A DNA stretch of 64,000 nucleotides from the NCBI GenBank assembly GCA_014529385.2, contig CM043961.1, positions 16,038,478-16,102,477 of the forward strand, written 5' to 3'. Under the pieces are notes generated by a model. It made no database searches, was not told the DNA's origin, and saw only the letters and a list, made by a program, of their open reading frames with translations. Position 1 is the stretch's first letter; each line of letters opens with the position of its first letter. The stretch comes from Adiantum capillus-veneris. Taxonomy: Eukaryota > Streptophyta > Polypodiopsida > Polypodiales > Pteridaceae. Below are positions 1 to 10,537 of this stretch, one piece after another. The position numbers and the translations under genes were made by a program.

Positions 1-157
1 GTCTACCCACATTTATAACATCTCTACTTTTGTACAGGCCATTGTGGGTAGATCTTTTTCCTTCCCTCTCAAAGCCAAATTTTGCGCTTTTTTCTCTCTT
101 ATTGCTCGATTTTCTCCTTTTTATACCAAATTTAACCTATAATATTTTGGATTTTTC

Positions 158-500
158 ATGGCTCGCATGAAGCAGATAGCGAGGAAAGTGTACTCCCAAC
201 TTGGTCAACCATTTTCTTCACGTGTTGTAGGAAAAACCTTTCCTAATCTACGTGTAACTATGTGGAGTCAAAGGCATGAGCAGAATCGAGGCATTCTACT
301 TAAGCTCCAAAAACTCCAAAGGCACATTTCACTCACTATCCGTAAGCTCCCTATTTAGAGAGTTGCATGTGAGATCTGTGAAAGATCCAACCTCAATTTT
401 AGGTGGGCTAGAAGCATAATGGATTGCCTTCACGAGGCAGCCAAAGACTTCTTATCGAGTGTCCACCAAGAGAGCATTTGCACAAAAGAAAAACAAGGTT
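158..500 (+). pseudogene. Histone H3-like pseudogene
   Basis: The frame opens with MARMKQIARK, which matches the histone H3 tail start (MARTKQTARK) at 8 of 10 residues. Both mismatches are Thr to Met/Ile, the change expected from C-to-T mutation. The frame later reads LTIRKLPI, a stop at 356-358, then RVACEI and HEAAKDFL. These align in order with the H3 segments LLIRKLPFQRLVREI and QEAAEAYL of the histone fold. The stop is TAG where H3 has a Gln codon, again a C-to-T change. The middle of the tail is diverged and the C-terminal RVTIMPKDIQLA segment is not recognisable. An intact H3 (about 136 residues) packages DNA in the nucleosome; this copy cannot encode one. Whether the parent was canonical H3 or centromeric CENH3 cannot be decided; the RWARSIMD stretch is slightly reminiscent of CENH3. 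The call rests on ordered motif matches read by eye. Confidence 0.55.
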
Positions 501-638
501 TGGTGTAATATAAATCAATTAAATTATAAAAATTCTTCGCTAAATTCAAGGCTAGTCTTGAAGAAAACTATTAAATTTTTACAATCTCTAACAACGAGAG
601 AGTTTCATGTGTGCCCCTTTTCTTTATTGGTGGTGGTT

Positions 639-673
639 TTTTTTTTGGGGGGGGGGGGTGGGGTGGGGGGGTG
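639..673. repeat. G-rich low-complexity tract
   Basis: A T-run passes into near-continuous G with single T interruptions. It is the first of several long G tracts in the window. No coding meaning: the ORF crossing it becomes Gly/Val-rich only because of the repeat. Confidence 0.85.
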
Positions 674-768
674 GTTGTTGGTCATATTATTTAAGTAAAG
701 GGGGGAAGAGGACAATGCCTTTACAAACATTGGGTAAGAAACCCACAAGTATTGCAAATAGTCCAAAA

Positions 769-972
769 ATGAAGGCTATAAGTTGAACATCAACCAAAAC
801 CAAAAGCAACAATCAATCATAGTGTGATGGTCAGAGGACAATGATTGTCGTTGTTAGTGAGTGGCTAGACATGAAGGCTATATGTATGCTATCAACCAAA
901 ACCAAAAGCAACAATCTATCATAGTGTGATGGTCAGAGGACAATGATTGTCGTTGTTAGTGAGTGGCTAGAC
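769..972. repeat. Two-copy 102-bp tandem duplication
   Basis: Two adjacent copies (769-870 and 871-972) share the block from atgaaggctata through gtggctagac with only a few substitutions. High identity suggests a fairly recent local duplication. No coding potential is evident. Confidence 0.85.
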
Positions 973-1270
973 ATGGTTAGTGTTGCAAGCTAACCGGGTG
1001 GTAGGTAGGGACTGTCACCATGCTATCCTGGTAGTCAACAAGGGCTCATTCTTCAATAATTAGCATAATCATACGAAACTATTACGAACCTAAAGTAGGT
1101 ATCCTACTACATATAAGCATGTTTGTTTCTTACAACATTAAAGCAGGTTTCCTTCAAAGTCCTTTTGCTATCTCTTGTTGGGGTTTTTTTCCATGACGAT
1201 AAAAATCCTCCTCTTCTTCTCAACTTTTGATTCCTTTCATTGTCTCTTGGGATAGATCCCATGACATTAA
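973..1270. other. Non-coding spacer
   Basis: AT-rich spacer between two local duplications. I see no ORF, RNA gene or transposon end in it. Confidence 0.5.
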
Positions 1271-1663
1271 GACTTGGTCAACTCTTCTTCTTCTTCTTCT
1301 TCCCTAGTGGCATGTCTCATTTGACTAATCACTATGTATTATTTCAAAGTAATCAAGATTCTAATGAAGCCAACCTTGACCATTTGAATTACACAATGAT
1401 TTGTTTTTAGGGAAAAACAATCATGTTTGCAAACATCATATTAATGAAATTGGTGAAATACAAAGACTTTGTCAACTCTTCTTCTTCTTCTTCCCTGCAT
1501 GAAATTGGTGGCATGCATCTCATATGACTAATCAGTACATTCTACTCAAATTAATCAAGCTCCTAATGAAGCCAATCTTGATCATTTGAATTACAGAATT
1601 TTTGCTTCTAGAAAAAAAACATGTGTTAATGCAAACATCCTACTGATAAAATAGGTGAAATAA
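1271..1663. repeat. Two-copy tandem duplication, about 195 bp per unit
   Basis: Copies at 1271-1464 and 1465-1663 each run from gactt(g/t)gtcaactcttc through taggtgaaata. Each contains a TTC triplet run and the phrase cctaatgaagcca or its variant. Identity is lower than in the 769-972 duplication, so it is older. Confidence 0.8.
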
Positions 1664-1990
1664 TAATCATTATCAAATCTCCAAGAGCATATCGCTAGCT
1701 CTAATACCACTATAGTAGCAAGATACAAAATACCCCTACAAAAATAGAAGCAAAGTACTTATGAAGTAGAAAATACCTGGTGGGGAGTGTTCTACACACT
1801 ATCCGTCAAAGCACACATGTGCGAAGAGAGGTGAAGAGCAAGAGAAAATGAGGGAATGTGGCATGTACACCTCATAGAGCATAGTGCTATGCATACAAAA
1901 AAGAGAGATAGAGGAGAGAGGAGAAGAGCAAAACCTAGGATCTTGGAGCATAATTAAACTTATATAAAAGCTTCTCTCCTCCTCTACTAC

Positions 1991-2029
<39 letters not shown>

Positions 2030-3137
2030 CATTTATTTGTCACATCATTGTTAGAGTGTAATCGTGGTGATTAGAAATCATAAATAAGGATTAAGGTAGG
2101 GATATTAACACATAGTTATCTAGTTATGATTCTATTGCTACCTTCCTTGCTCTCTACTACAGGGACTTAAGGCTCACTAGTTGGTTGGCCTTTAGAGAAG
2201 GGGCTAGGATTATTTTGTTCATGTTTGTAGCATAATTAAGGATGTAATCAGTGTAAATTATGCAAAACTATTAGACTTTAAATTCCATATTAGTTGAGAA
2301 AGAGCTCAAATTAGATTGTACATAAGCTTTACTCTCTTTAAACAAGTCCTTTGGGGTCAGCCTTAGTAAATCCAGCCCTGATCAAGTCTCATGTTCTCTC
2401 TAATCTTCTACATTTTTCTAATTATTTAAAAGAGGTTTTGTCTCTCTGTTATTTCCTTTGGATGCTACTCAACTACTAATTCATCTTTTACATCAAATTA
2501 CATATTATACTACTTTGATGACATAAAATACCGTAGAAAATGATTTTCTTTTTGTTGAAGGTTGTTCCAAAAAAATCACACTTAGACTCTTAATAATCTA
2601 AAAACACCAAAGCACCCAAAAAATCTTGAAGTGTGTAGGTTTGACCACAAATGATTTAAGTCATGAGCAAAACACTTTTTGAAACTCAGTTTGACACATC
2701 TCCTCCCCTCTACCCGTCCACCATAAGCATGGATTTCTTCCCTCTTTTAGATAGAACCTATCTTTCTCTCAATAAAGTTGCCAATTCTCTTTATATGACC
2801 CAGGCAGGCTACAACTATTCCTATTTATTGCCATTAGATTTCATGATTTAAGAGAGTGTCTCCCCTAAGGCTTATGAGTTAAAAAAATTAGAGCTGTGCA
2901 TTATAAGAATTATCCTACATGGGCACACATGCAATCCAAATTAAAAAAACTTGCACATGGTGGCCACGTAGGTGTCATGTGGCTTGCCTACCATGACGGA
3001 ATCACGACCATGGATTGGTCACATCAATATATAGTGGTGGTGCCATGTGGCACGTGCTACTTTGCATGGGTTGATGTGGGCACCACAAGGAAACATGCTA
3101 TCCTATATGGAGGTAGCCATCATATTTTTCCTCAAAT

Positions 3138-3139
<2 letters not shown>
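1664..3139. other. Non-coding region with LTR-like debris
   Basis: At about 1695-1707 the sequence gctctaatacca differs at one base from the reverse complement of the initiator-Met primer-binding site. It is followed by sequence with a TATA-like ttatataaaag (about 1968) and a CT run (1993-2025). This could be the edge of an old minus-strand LTR element, but no second LTR or clean TG...CA ends were found. The rest, including the short ORFs at 2663-2851 and 2896-3273, shows no recognisable protein. Confidence 0.3.

Positions 3140-3199
<60 letters not shown>
3140..3199. repeat. (TC)n microsatellite
   Basis: About 60 bp of uninterrupted TC dinucleotides. It creates an artefactual Leu-Ser ORF. 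Confidence 0.95.
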
Positions 3200-3203
<4 letters not shown>

Positions 3204-3462
3204 AATTCTAATTGTGCTCTCTCTTACACTCGCTTACCGACACTCTCTTTCCCTCACACACATGCACATGTGAGGCTCAATCGTGTTGATTCACACTTGA
3301 AACCAATCACAAGGGCAAGATAATGTGAGGAAATTATGCTTTCTCAGTCTTAGGAAAGAAATTCCTTGCAATTTTCCTTATCAATGGCAAGGTCTTAAGC
3401 ATCGGTACTCATAGTATTGGTCTTGAGTGACTTGTTTATTCCACGGTTACATATTAATTACA

Positions 3463-4288
3463 ACTTAATTGAAAATTTTAATTGATTAATCTGATAATTG
3501 TTTTTGAATTGAACAGTTTATTGATAATGAAAAAAATCAAGACATAAAAAACTAACATCGACACAACATAGAGGGCCATATTTCATGAGGTCGACCCCCC
3601 CTTGAAAAGACTTTCCATTATGAATAGAGAAATTACAATCCTCTGCAAAAATAAACCATGAATTTGACGAGATTTCACAAGGTCGAACCCTCCTTGAAAA
3701 CACTTTCCATTATGGACAGAGAGAATACAATTGTGTGCAAAACTAAACCATGAATCTACTGAGATCTTGGGTGATTATTGTGCTCTATGAAGACTTAAAA
3801 CTTCACAAAACGGGAAATTAGAAGCTCTATTTTTCTTGATCTTCTCCTGAAATATATAAGAGCTATGGAGAGTTTTGTGGGGAAGAGAGAGAGAGAGAGA
3901 TAAGTGAGACTTCTAAGAGAGAGAAGTCTTGCTTTGCAGGCTACAATTATATTATATCCACTAGTAATTCATGTTTTTCACCCTCTTCTGCTCCTCTGTG
4001 TTTGGAAAGTGTTCAACACAAAAGTTTTAGATCTTGTTGTTTTTGGTCTAGATAGCATGCTTACTTAAGAGATCGTTTCTGTATAGCAAGATAATTTGGA
4101 ATTGATTTCACTAGGTTTCCTTTTGGCAATTCAACCACTTCTAAAGGAGGTTTGGCCTCATGAAATCTGACCCTCTACGCTATGTCGATGTTGATTTTTT
4201 GCTTTTATTGAATATCTTTATCATCCATAAATTGATCAATCAAGAAATCATTACCAAATTAATGAATTGCAAGTTTTAGATTAACTAC
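3463..4288. mobile_element. Fold-back (long inverted repeat) element, non-autonomous
   Basis: The left part (about 3463-3590, containing aacatcgacacaacatagag and catttcatgagg-like sequence) reappears in reverse complement at about 4148-4288 (cctcatgaaatctgaccctc, tatgtcgatgttgatt). The two arms are roughly 110-130 bp and imperfect, giving an element of about 0.8 kb with no coding capacity. Just inside the left arm is a two-copy 92-bp tandem duplication (3581-3672, 3673-3764). This matches a fold-back or MITE-type DNA transposon derivative. Target duplications were not identified, so the exact ends are uncertain. Confidence 0.55.
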
Positions 4289-4762
<474 letters not shown>

Positions 4763-4769
4763 CTTTTCA

Positions 4770-4901
4770 CTTGAACAGGAGGCAGAGTGCATCACCTCGT
4801 GGAAAAGTTTTGGGAATTACATCTCAAAGCCACAATCTACAAGAAATAGACTTCACTAAACAACACCAAAAATAATGTGTGGGGCTTTCTAAAGATATAC
4901 G
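4770..4901 (+). pseudogene. Ty3/gypsy gag remnant, 5' portion (split by copia insertion)
   Basis: Before the copia element inserted, this sequence joined directly to 10538 onward. Reading across the ATACG duplication gives a frame that passes through CVGLSKDIREYVNAQRPKT. This resembles the gypsy Gag segment in which a GL...LR.YV motif is followed by RPKT/L. An in-frame TAA lies just upstream. Gag normally forms the virus-like particle that packages element RNA; this copy is dead. Upstream gag is lost or unrecognisable beyond the compound microsatellite. Confidence 0.5.
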
Positions 4902-5108
4902 TGTTGGGTAAAGTCCATGCAGACAACCTCCCGTACACTCTCCCTACATTTACTAACTCACTAACCCTTTTACATTCTCATATCTACAAACAAATAAAGA
5001 GACACACACTAACTCTTGATTGTGTTGCGTGTTTCCCCCAAAGTGCCTACTGTCCTCTTCTTCTTTACCCTTCCTCGTACCCACGTGCACGGCGATCTCA
5101 GCCTCACA
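4902..5108 (+). repeat. 5' LTR of copia element (207 bp)
   Basis: It begins TGTTGGGTAAAG and ends CCTCACA, matching the 3' LTR at 10372. It carries about 46 bp (acattctcatatctac onward, about 4972-5018) absent from the 3' copy. Confidence 0.9.
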
Positions 5109-5110
5109 AC

Positions 5111-5122
5111 TGGTATCAGAGC
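5111..5122 (+). other. Primer-binding site (initiator tRNA-Met type)
   Basis: TGGTATCAGAGC lies two bases after the LTR end. It is complementary to the 3' end of plant initiator tRNA-Met, the usual primer of Ty1/copia reverse transcription. Confidence 0.95.
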
Positions 5123-5928
5123 CAAAATTGAACACTCCCTGAGCTACGTGTGTGCAATCCTTCCAAGCGAAAGAAGGAATCTTGGAAGATTTGGTATTCT
5201 CAATAGGAAATTTGAGATCTGCAGGTCAAAAGCAAGCCTAGAGAAGCATTTGAAGCCTTAGAGAGTGGAGGTCTAGAGACATTGTGTGTCTGTGGGAATC
5301 CAACAAAGAGTCAAAGGCAATTACCAAAAGGGGTCTACGAGCAAGTCCTTGGAGAAAAATCGGAAAGCAAGCTCTACAAAAATCCAAATCTGCTAGCCAT
5401 TTGAGTCTAGCATAGCTTGAACTTGGAATGAAGTAGGGAATTGGGCATCTATTGAGCATCGAGAAAATTGATCAATTGCAATCAAGCAAGAATTGAAGCT
5501 TTTTGGAGCCAATTTCAATCGACTTAGGAATTGAAAGCAGCAGGTGACAAGGAGTGAGTTGGGAACTTTGGCAATTGAAGGCATGGCAAGAGCAGCGTTG
5601 AGCACTTTAGCTTGAAATTTGGGTAGCAAAGCACCTCGTAATCGGCCATAGTAGAGAAATTTGCAGCAAGTGGTAGCAGGCAGCAAGGAAGAATCGACAA
5701 GATTGGTTGTGTGTGGTGCTGTACACACGCGCGCATGCACACACACACACATACAATTGGGGGGAATGTCGCTACAGAGTAAGGTTGAGCACATAATCGA
5801 ACATGGTAAAATTGGGGCGGCTCCTATGTGGAAAGCTTGGCAGAGTTAGAGTGGGAGAGTGTTAGGCAATTTGACGTTCCGTGGAGAGTAAAATTAAGTT
5901 TTTTTTTTCTTAAAGGTGTATGTAAAGG

Positions 5929-5991
<63 letters not shown>

Positions 5992-7288
5992 TTAAAGCTT
6001 ACCAGAGAGAATCTTGCAGCAAAGAAGTAGCTAGTAGCAGAATTGAGCAGCCTGAAATTGAGCTTAGGATCCATTGCAAAACTCTCTTTGGCCTTGGCAT
6101 CCCCTTGAGCAAAAGAACGGATCAGAATCTCTTAGGCAACGACTTCTCCGACTTTAGCGTAGAGAGTGTGAGAGAGCACACTGACTTTCTCAGCGCTCTG
6201 CATTGACATTGACAACACTTCTTGACACGTCTCTCGCGAACAAACCATTTCTAGTAGAAAATTCCATTCATGACATGCTGGGGTACCTCTTTTATAGAGG
6301 AGTGACACTCGACATCAGCATCGACGACATCGGCTACTTTTTTGGCAAGTTTTTGTTTCGACTGATTTGGTAGTTTTTCGGCTAGCGTAATTCCATCCGG
6401 TGGCAAAAATCAGCATCGACTTCCTAGTCTACACTTACAGGTAGATTTGGGGGGGGGGGGGGGGGGGGGGGGTAAGCCCACATACACACAGTTTCTCCAG
6501 GTTTTTAGACACACATAGGTACAACAGCTTCACAATCACCCTTGGCAATCATTTTGGCACCAGTTTGCTTTGTAGATGGCTATGTGTTGACAGGTGCATA
6601 CTTTCTTGAGCACACATAATGCTATTGAGCTCTTTTGAGAGAAGATATCCCTTAGGAACTTTTTTACTGCATGCATCAGTTTTTGGCCCCTGTTTGTGCG
6701 TGATTATTCATGTACATTGAGTTGAGGATACTACCCATTGTACACCGTGTGGAGCCATTTCTTGGTGTTTTTTGGCAGTTTCTTGGCCGTTTCTAAGACT
6801 CGCACTGGAAGAGCCCTTTCTGAGACTATGGCTAGCCCACTGTGTTTTCTTAGCCTTTTGAGGGTCGTGCGTGAGGTTTTATTGAGCTAAGGTACTCTCG
6901 AATTTTGAGATACCTTCAGTGATACAGGTTGTTGTAGTTCCCCACTACGGTATCCTTGCCATAGGCTATGTATTTGGTTGGATATTTTGCTTGACATCAA
7001 GTATGACATTCATTGGGCAGTGAGAGTTGACAATCTATGCTCAAATTCACTCTTAGAGCTAGTTTTTATGCGTTTCATGTGTCACATGGGTTGAGTTTTC
7101 AATTCCCAAACAAAGGAGACTCTGTCAAACAAAAAATTGTGACTCCGTTCATGCATTTCATGCGTCTTTGAGCACTCTTTTGTCTTGAGATTTTGTCCTC
7201 GTTACAAGGGAGGTTTTGTCAAAATCTCGCCACATTTTCTTTTGGCATCCTAACCATAGTGCTCAAGTCTTGCAAACACGGCCTCTTA
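5123..7288 (+). other. Long untranslated leader of the copia element
   Basis: About 2.2 kb lie between the primer-binding site and gag, with no recognisable protein. It contains an (AC)n run (5930-5989) and a pure 24-G run (6449-6472), both probably expanded after insertion. Short ORFs in it are not supported. Confidence 0.6.
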
Positions 7289-8113
7289 TGTTGACAAGGA
7301 AATTAATAAAGTTTGATGGCACGGATTTTTCTATGTGAAAACAACAAGTCCAAGATGTGTTAACCCAAAAAGGTCAATTATAGCCCATCTTTGAGCGTGC
7401 AGAGGGAGATGGCTACAAAAAAGCGCAGTGGGAAGATGTTAGATGTAAAAGCAAGGTTGAGTATTTGCTTATATTTGGCCAAATCTATCTATTTCACTAT
7501 AGTGAATGAAGCTAATGCTAGATCCTTATGGGATAAGCTATGCAATACTTATGAGAGAAAAAGTGCAAGTAACAAAGCATACTTGATGAAGAAGCTTTTC
7601 GAGCTTTGCATGAAAGAAGGTGATACAAATTTTGAGAGCTTGACTACATTTAATGTACTTTTCAGTCAATTGACATCTCAGGGACTGGATCTTGATGATG
7701 AAGTGTGGTCTATCTTCTTACTGTGCTCTCTACCCTCATTGTGGGATATCTTTTGCACAATGATTGACAATTATACACCTAAATCTAGGTTGGTTTATGA
7801 TGTTGTGGTTTCTAGTCTACTCAGTGAAGAGATACGCAGGAAGTCTATGGAACCTACAAAGCAAGGTGATGCATATAGTGCCAGTGGAAAGAGTCATAGA
7901 GGCCGCACACTCAATACTGTGCCAAAAGTAAGGATTGTGGGAACTCTTGCAACAAATCTAGAGGTTCTTTGTGCAATGTGGAGTACTACCGTTTCCATAC
8001 ATGTAAAGAAAGATTGTTGCATATGGAAAGAAGAAAAGAAAAAGTTTCAAGAAAATAAGAAGTCTAACAGTGAGACAAGGTCAAAGCTAAGATTGAGGAG
8101 CTTAATGTGCTAG
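7289..8113 (+). pseudogene. copia Gag pseudogene
   Basis: The N-terminal gag signature reads from about 7289 as KLIKFDGTDFSM, then stop, then KQQVQDVLTQKGQL. The first stop (TGA) sits where copia gag has Trp, and a TAG sits at a Gln position. After a frameshift the longest open stretch (7391-8113) contains SLWDKLCNTYERKSASNK and FNVLFSQLTSQGLDLDDE, typical of the copia Gag (UBN2) domain. The zinc knuckle is damaged: only its tail, HVKKDCCIWKEEKKKF, is readable. Gag would coat element RNA in cytoplasmic particles; this copy cannot be translated in full. Confidence 0.85.
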
Positions 8114-8228
8114 TGTCTCCCAAAATTGCAAATGTTCCTGAGGTCCATAGTTTCTCAAATGTTCTCATTTTTAAATTAGATCTTAGTCCAGATGCTCTTC
8201 TTGCACAAGATACTAGTTTTGATTAGAA

Positions 8229-8655
8229 TTGAGTCATGGATTTTGGAGCCAGTTTCTATGTGATACCTCATAGAGAATGGTTCTCTACGTATGCACATAC
8301 TAGTGGAAAAGTAAATCTCAATAATGCCTATCAGCTTGAGATACATGGTGTTAGGGACATCAAACTAGTCATGCAAAATGGCAAAAACTTCATAGTAAAA
8401 AATGGTAGGCATGTTCCCAAGTTCTTGCACGAGATGTTGATTTTGTTCAAAATCGGGTCATAGATTCTGGATCTTGTTTCCACATGACACCTCATAGAGA
8501 ACGGTTCTCTACATATGCACACACTAGTGGCAAGTTAAGCTTGGTGATACCTATGAGCTTGAGATACATGGTGTTGAAGACATCAAACTAGCCATGCAAA
8601 ATGGCACGGACTTCATAGTCAAAACTATCAATCATGTTCTGAAGTTAGCAAAAAG
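8229..8655 (+). pseudogene. copia protease, tandemly duplicated and broken
   Basis: Two successive, diverged copies of the aspartic-protease segment lie here. The first (about 8230-8447) reads VMDFGASFYVIPHREWFSTY, where the catalytic D-S-G is D-F-G. The second (about 8455-8655) reads VIDSGSCFHMTPHRERFSTY, keeping D-S-G but carrying a one-base deletion soon after. Each is followed by the same LEIHGV..IKL.MQNG phrase. A copia polyprotein has one protease, so the segment was duplicated or acquired by recombination between related copies. Confidence 0.8.
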
Positions 8656-8860
8656 TTTGATATTTGTTGATATCTGCTGGTCAAATTGATGACTTGGGCT
8701 ACATGACCACCTTTGGCAATGGTTCATGGTCAATCAAGAAGGGAAATCTTGTGATTCTCAGGGGTCAAAAACATGGAACGCTTTACTCTATGTTTGTTTC
8801 ATATGTAAAAGAGAATTGTGTATTTGTAGCCGAGCTACCATCTACTAAGTTGTAGCATAG
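8656..8860 (+). pseudogene. copia GAG-pre-integrase segment
   Basis: The open stretch has LISAGQIDDLGYMTTFGNG followed by LVILRGQKHGTLYSMFVSYV. This is the conserved region between protease and integrase in copia polyproteins. It ends in a TAG at about 8853. Confidence 0.85.
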
Positions 8861-9700
8861 CCGGCTAGGCCGTATGAGACCATAAGGGAATGAAAACGCT
8901 AGCTCATTTTGGGTAATTGCTTGTGTTGAGTTATTCTAATTTTTCTATTTGTGAACATTGCATCTTGGTTAAGCAAGCAAACTAGGAGACCTCATTGCTA
9001 CTCAATAGGAAGCTTTTGCAAGCACTGGAGCTTGTCCATAGTGATGTTTGCAATCCTATGCCGACCAAACCTCTAGGGGGAGCTAGCTATTTTGTGAATT
9101 TCCCTGATGACTCCACTAGAAAGGTTTGGGTTTATCCTTACGACATAAGGATTGGGTCTTCTCTACTTTTGAGAAATTCTTAGCATTGGTAGAGAATCAA
9201 TCTAGCAAGAAGATCAAATGCTTAAGGATTGGCAATGGTGGAGAATATGTCTACAAATAGTTTGAGAATTTTTGTAGTAAGAGAGGCATTAAGAGTATCT
9301 TACTGCTCCTTACACACCTAATCAAAATGGAATTGCAAAAAGGGTGAATTGAACAATTTAGAGTGATCATTTGCGTGTCTTTGGATGCAAGTCATATGCA
9401 CATGTTCCCAAAGAGCTTCAAAAAAAGCTAGACCCATAGTCATATAAGTGCATTTTCCTTGGTTATGATGCAGATGGAGAGATGGGCTATCGTCTATTGC
9501 ACCCAGAATCACACAAAGTAATTCACAGCTCACATGTGATCTTCAATGAATTGAAGATGCATAAGAAACCTTTTAAGGAGGTTGAATATAGAAAGGTCAC
9601 ATTTGAGGACATTGCCTCATATTTTTTGACAACTCAAAAGTCTAGTGATGTACCTTCCATTAGCAACACTCCAATTGATAGGCTAGAGAGAAGTAGTTAG
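8861..9700 (+). pseudogene. copia integrase, internally deleted
   Basis: LVHSDVCNPMPTKPLGGASY (first catalytic Asp) is readable in the frame at 8995-9183. The second Asp region (GNGGEYVYK-like, with Asp lost) is near 9235. The segment up to PYTPNQNGIAKR is near 9310, with the catalytic Glu replaced by Lys. It then jumps directly to LRVFGCKSYAHVPKELQKKL and YRLLHPESHKVIHSSHVIF (9482 on), the C-terminal part. The tract between the NGIA motif and LRVFGC is missing, so a deletion is inferred. Integrase normally inserts the cDNA; this copy lacks required residues. Confidence 0.8.
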
Positions 9701-10240
9701 GCTTTTAGAAGATCTACTCGATCGTCACATCCTCCAGCTAACTGCTTTCTTGGTAAGCAAAATTGGACTATGGTGAAACATATCCTTAGATATTTGAAGG
9801 GTACAACAAGTAGGTGTTTACAATTTGACAACAACAATGCATCTATTGTTGGTTACATGGATGCAGATTATGAGGGTTGCAGATAGTAGGAGATCTACAT
9901 TTGGCTACATTTTCATATTTGCAAGAGGAGACATTTCTTGGAGATCATCTCTCAAAGATTGTACGTCTTCTTCCACTACAGAGGCTATGTATGTTGCAGT
10001 GTCAGATGCCAACAAGGAAGCTATATGTTTGACACATTTAGTGGGACACTTAGACATTCAACAAGTCAAAGTGTCGTTGCTTTGGCAAGGAATCTTGTGT
10101 TTCACTTCAAGTCAAAACACATTGAGGTGAGGTATCATCTCATTGGGGATGTGTTTTCGTATAAGGGTTTGGAGCTTGTCAAGGTCCACACGGATGATAA
10201 CCGAGTAGATAGTCTTAGAAAGAGCTTAGATACATAGTGA
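9701..10240 (+). pseudogene. copia RNase H remnant (RT domain deleted)
   Basis: Right after a SRSSHPP-like linker the sequence jumps to WTMVKHILRYLKGTTSRCLQ, the connection just before RNase H. The whole reverse transcriptase, including any YVDD box, is therefore absent. RNase H-like text follows: SRRSTFGYIFIFARGDISW, TSSSTTEAMYVAVSDANKEA, then after a frameshift KSKHIEVRYHLIGD. Frameshifts and an early TAG after YEGCR break it. Confidence 0.85.
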
Positions 10241-10357
10241 TTTGCACATTGCATCGAGTTAATGGGTGTAGATTGAGCATATTTTCACAAGGGTGAAGCT
10301 ATCATGCTTCACAGTTGTACATACTAGATTTAGTCACCACTTATGACCACTTTGGCC

Positions 10358-10371
10358 TTTAAGTGGGAGTT
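10358..10371 (+). other. Polypurine tract of copia element
   Basis: Sequence ttaagtgggagtt sits immediately before the 3' LTR, where plus-strand DNA synthesis would start. Confidence 0.75.
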
Positions 10372-10532
10372 TGTTGGGTAAAGGCCATGTGGCTGGCCAC
10401 CTAAACACTTTCCCTACACTTACTAATTCACTTACCCTTTGACTGTGTTGTGTGTTTCCTCCAAAGTGCCTACCTCTCCTCTTCTTCTTCCCCCTTCCTT
10501 GCACGAACGTGCACGGTGATCTTAGTCTCACA
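10372..10532 (+). repeat. 3' LTR of copia element (161 bp)
   Basis: It matches the 5' LTR at 4902-5108 except for scattered substitutions and a deletion of about 46 bp after TTACCCTTT. It is followed by the ATACG target duplication. Confidence 0.9.
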
Positions 10533-10537
10533 ATACG

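Larger units (their letters stand above)
4902..10532 (+). mobile_element. Ty1/copia LTR retrotransposon, decayed, nested in gypsy gag
   Basis: The element is bounded by LTRs at 4902-5108 and 10372-10532, both beginning TGTTGGGTAAAG and ending TCACA. It is flanked by the perfect 5-bp target duplication ATACG (4897-4901 and 10533-10537). A primer-binding site follows the 5' LTR and a purine tract precedes the 3' LTR. The order gag, protease, integrase, RNase H is the copia order. The reverse transcriptase domain is missing, and every domain carries stops or frameshifts. The 3' LTR lacks about 46 bp present in the 5' LTR. The element is therefore non-functional. Its insertion splits an older gypsy gag. 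Confidence 0.9.

Noticed and set aside
1695..1707. Primer-binding-site-like gctctaatacca as proof of an LTR element
   Set aside because: One mismatch, no adjoining TG...CA LTR end, and no partner LTR; reported only as debris.
2896..3273. 125-codon ORF ending in a Ser-Leu run
   Set aside because: Much of its length comes from the TC microsatellite and the rest has no protein motif.
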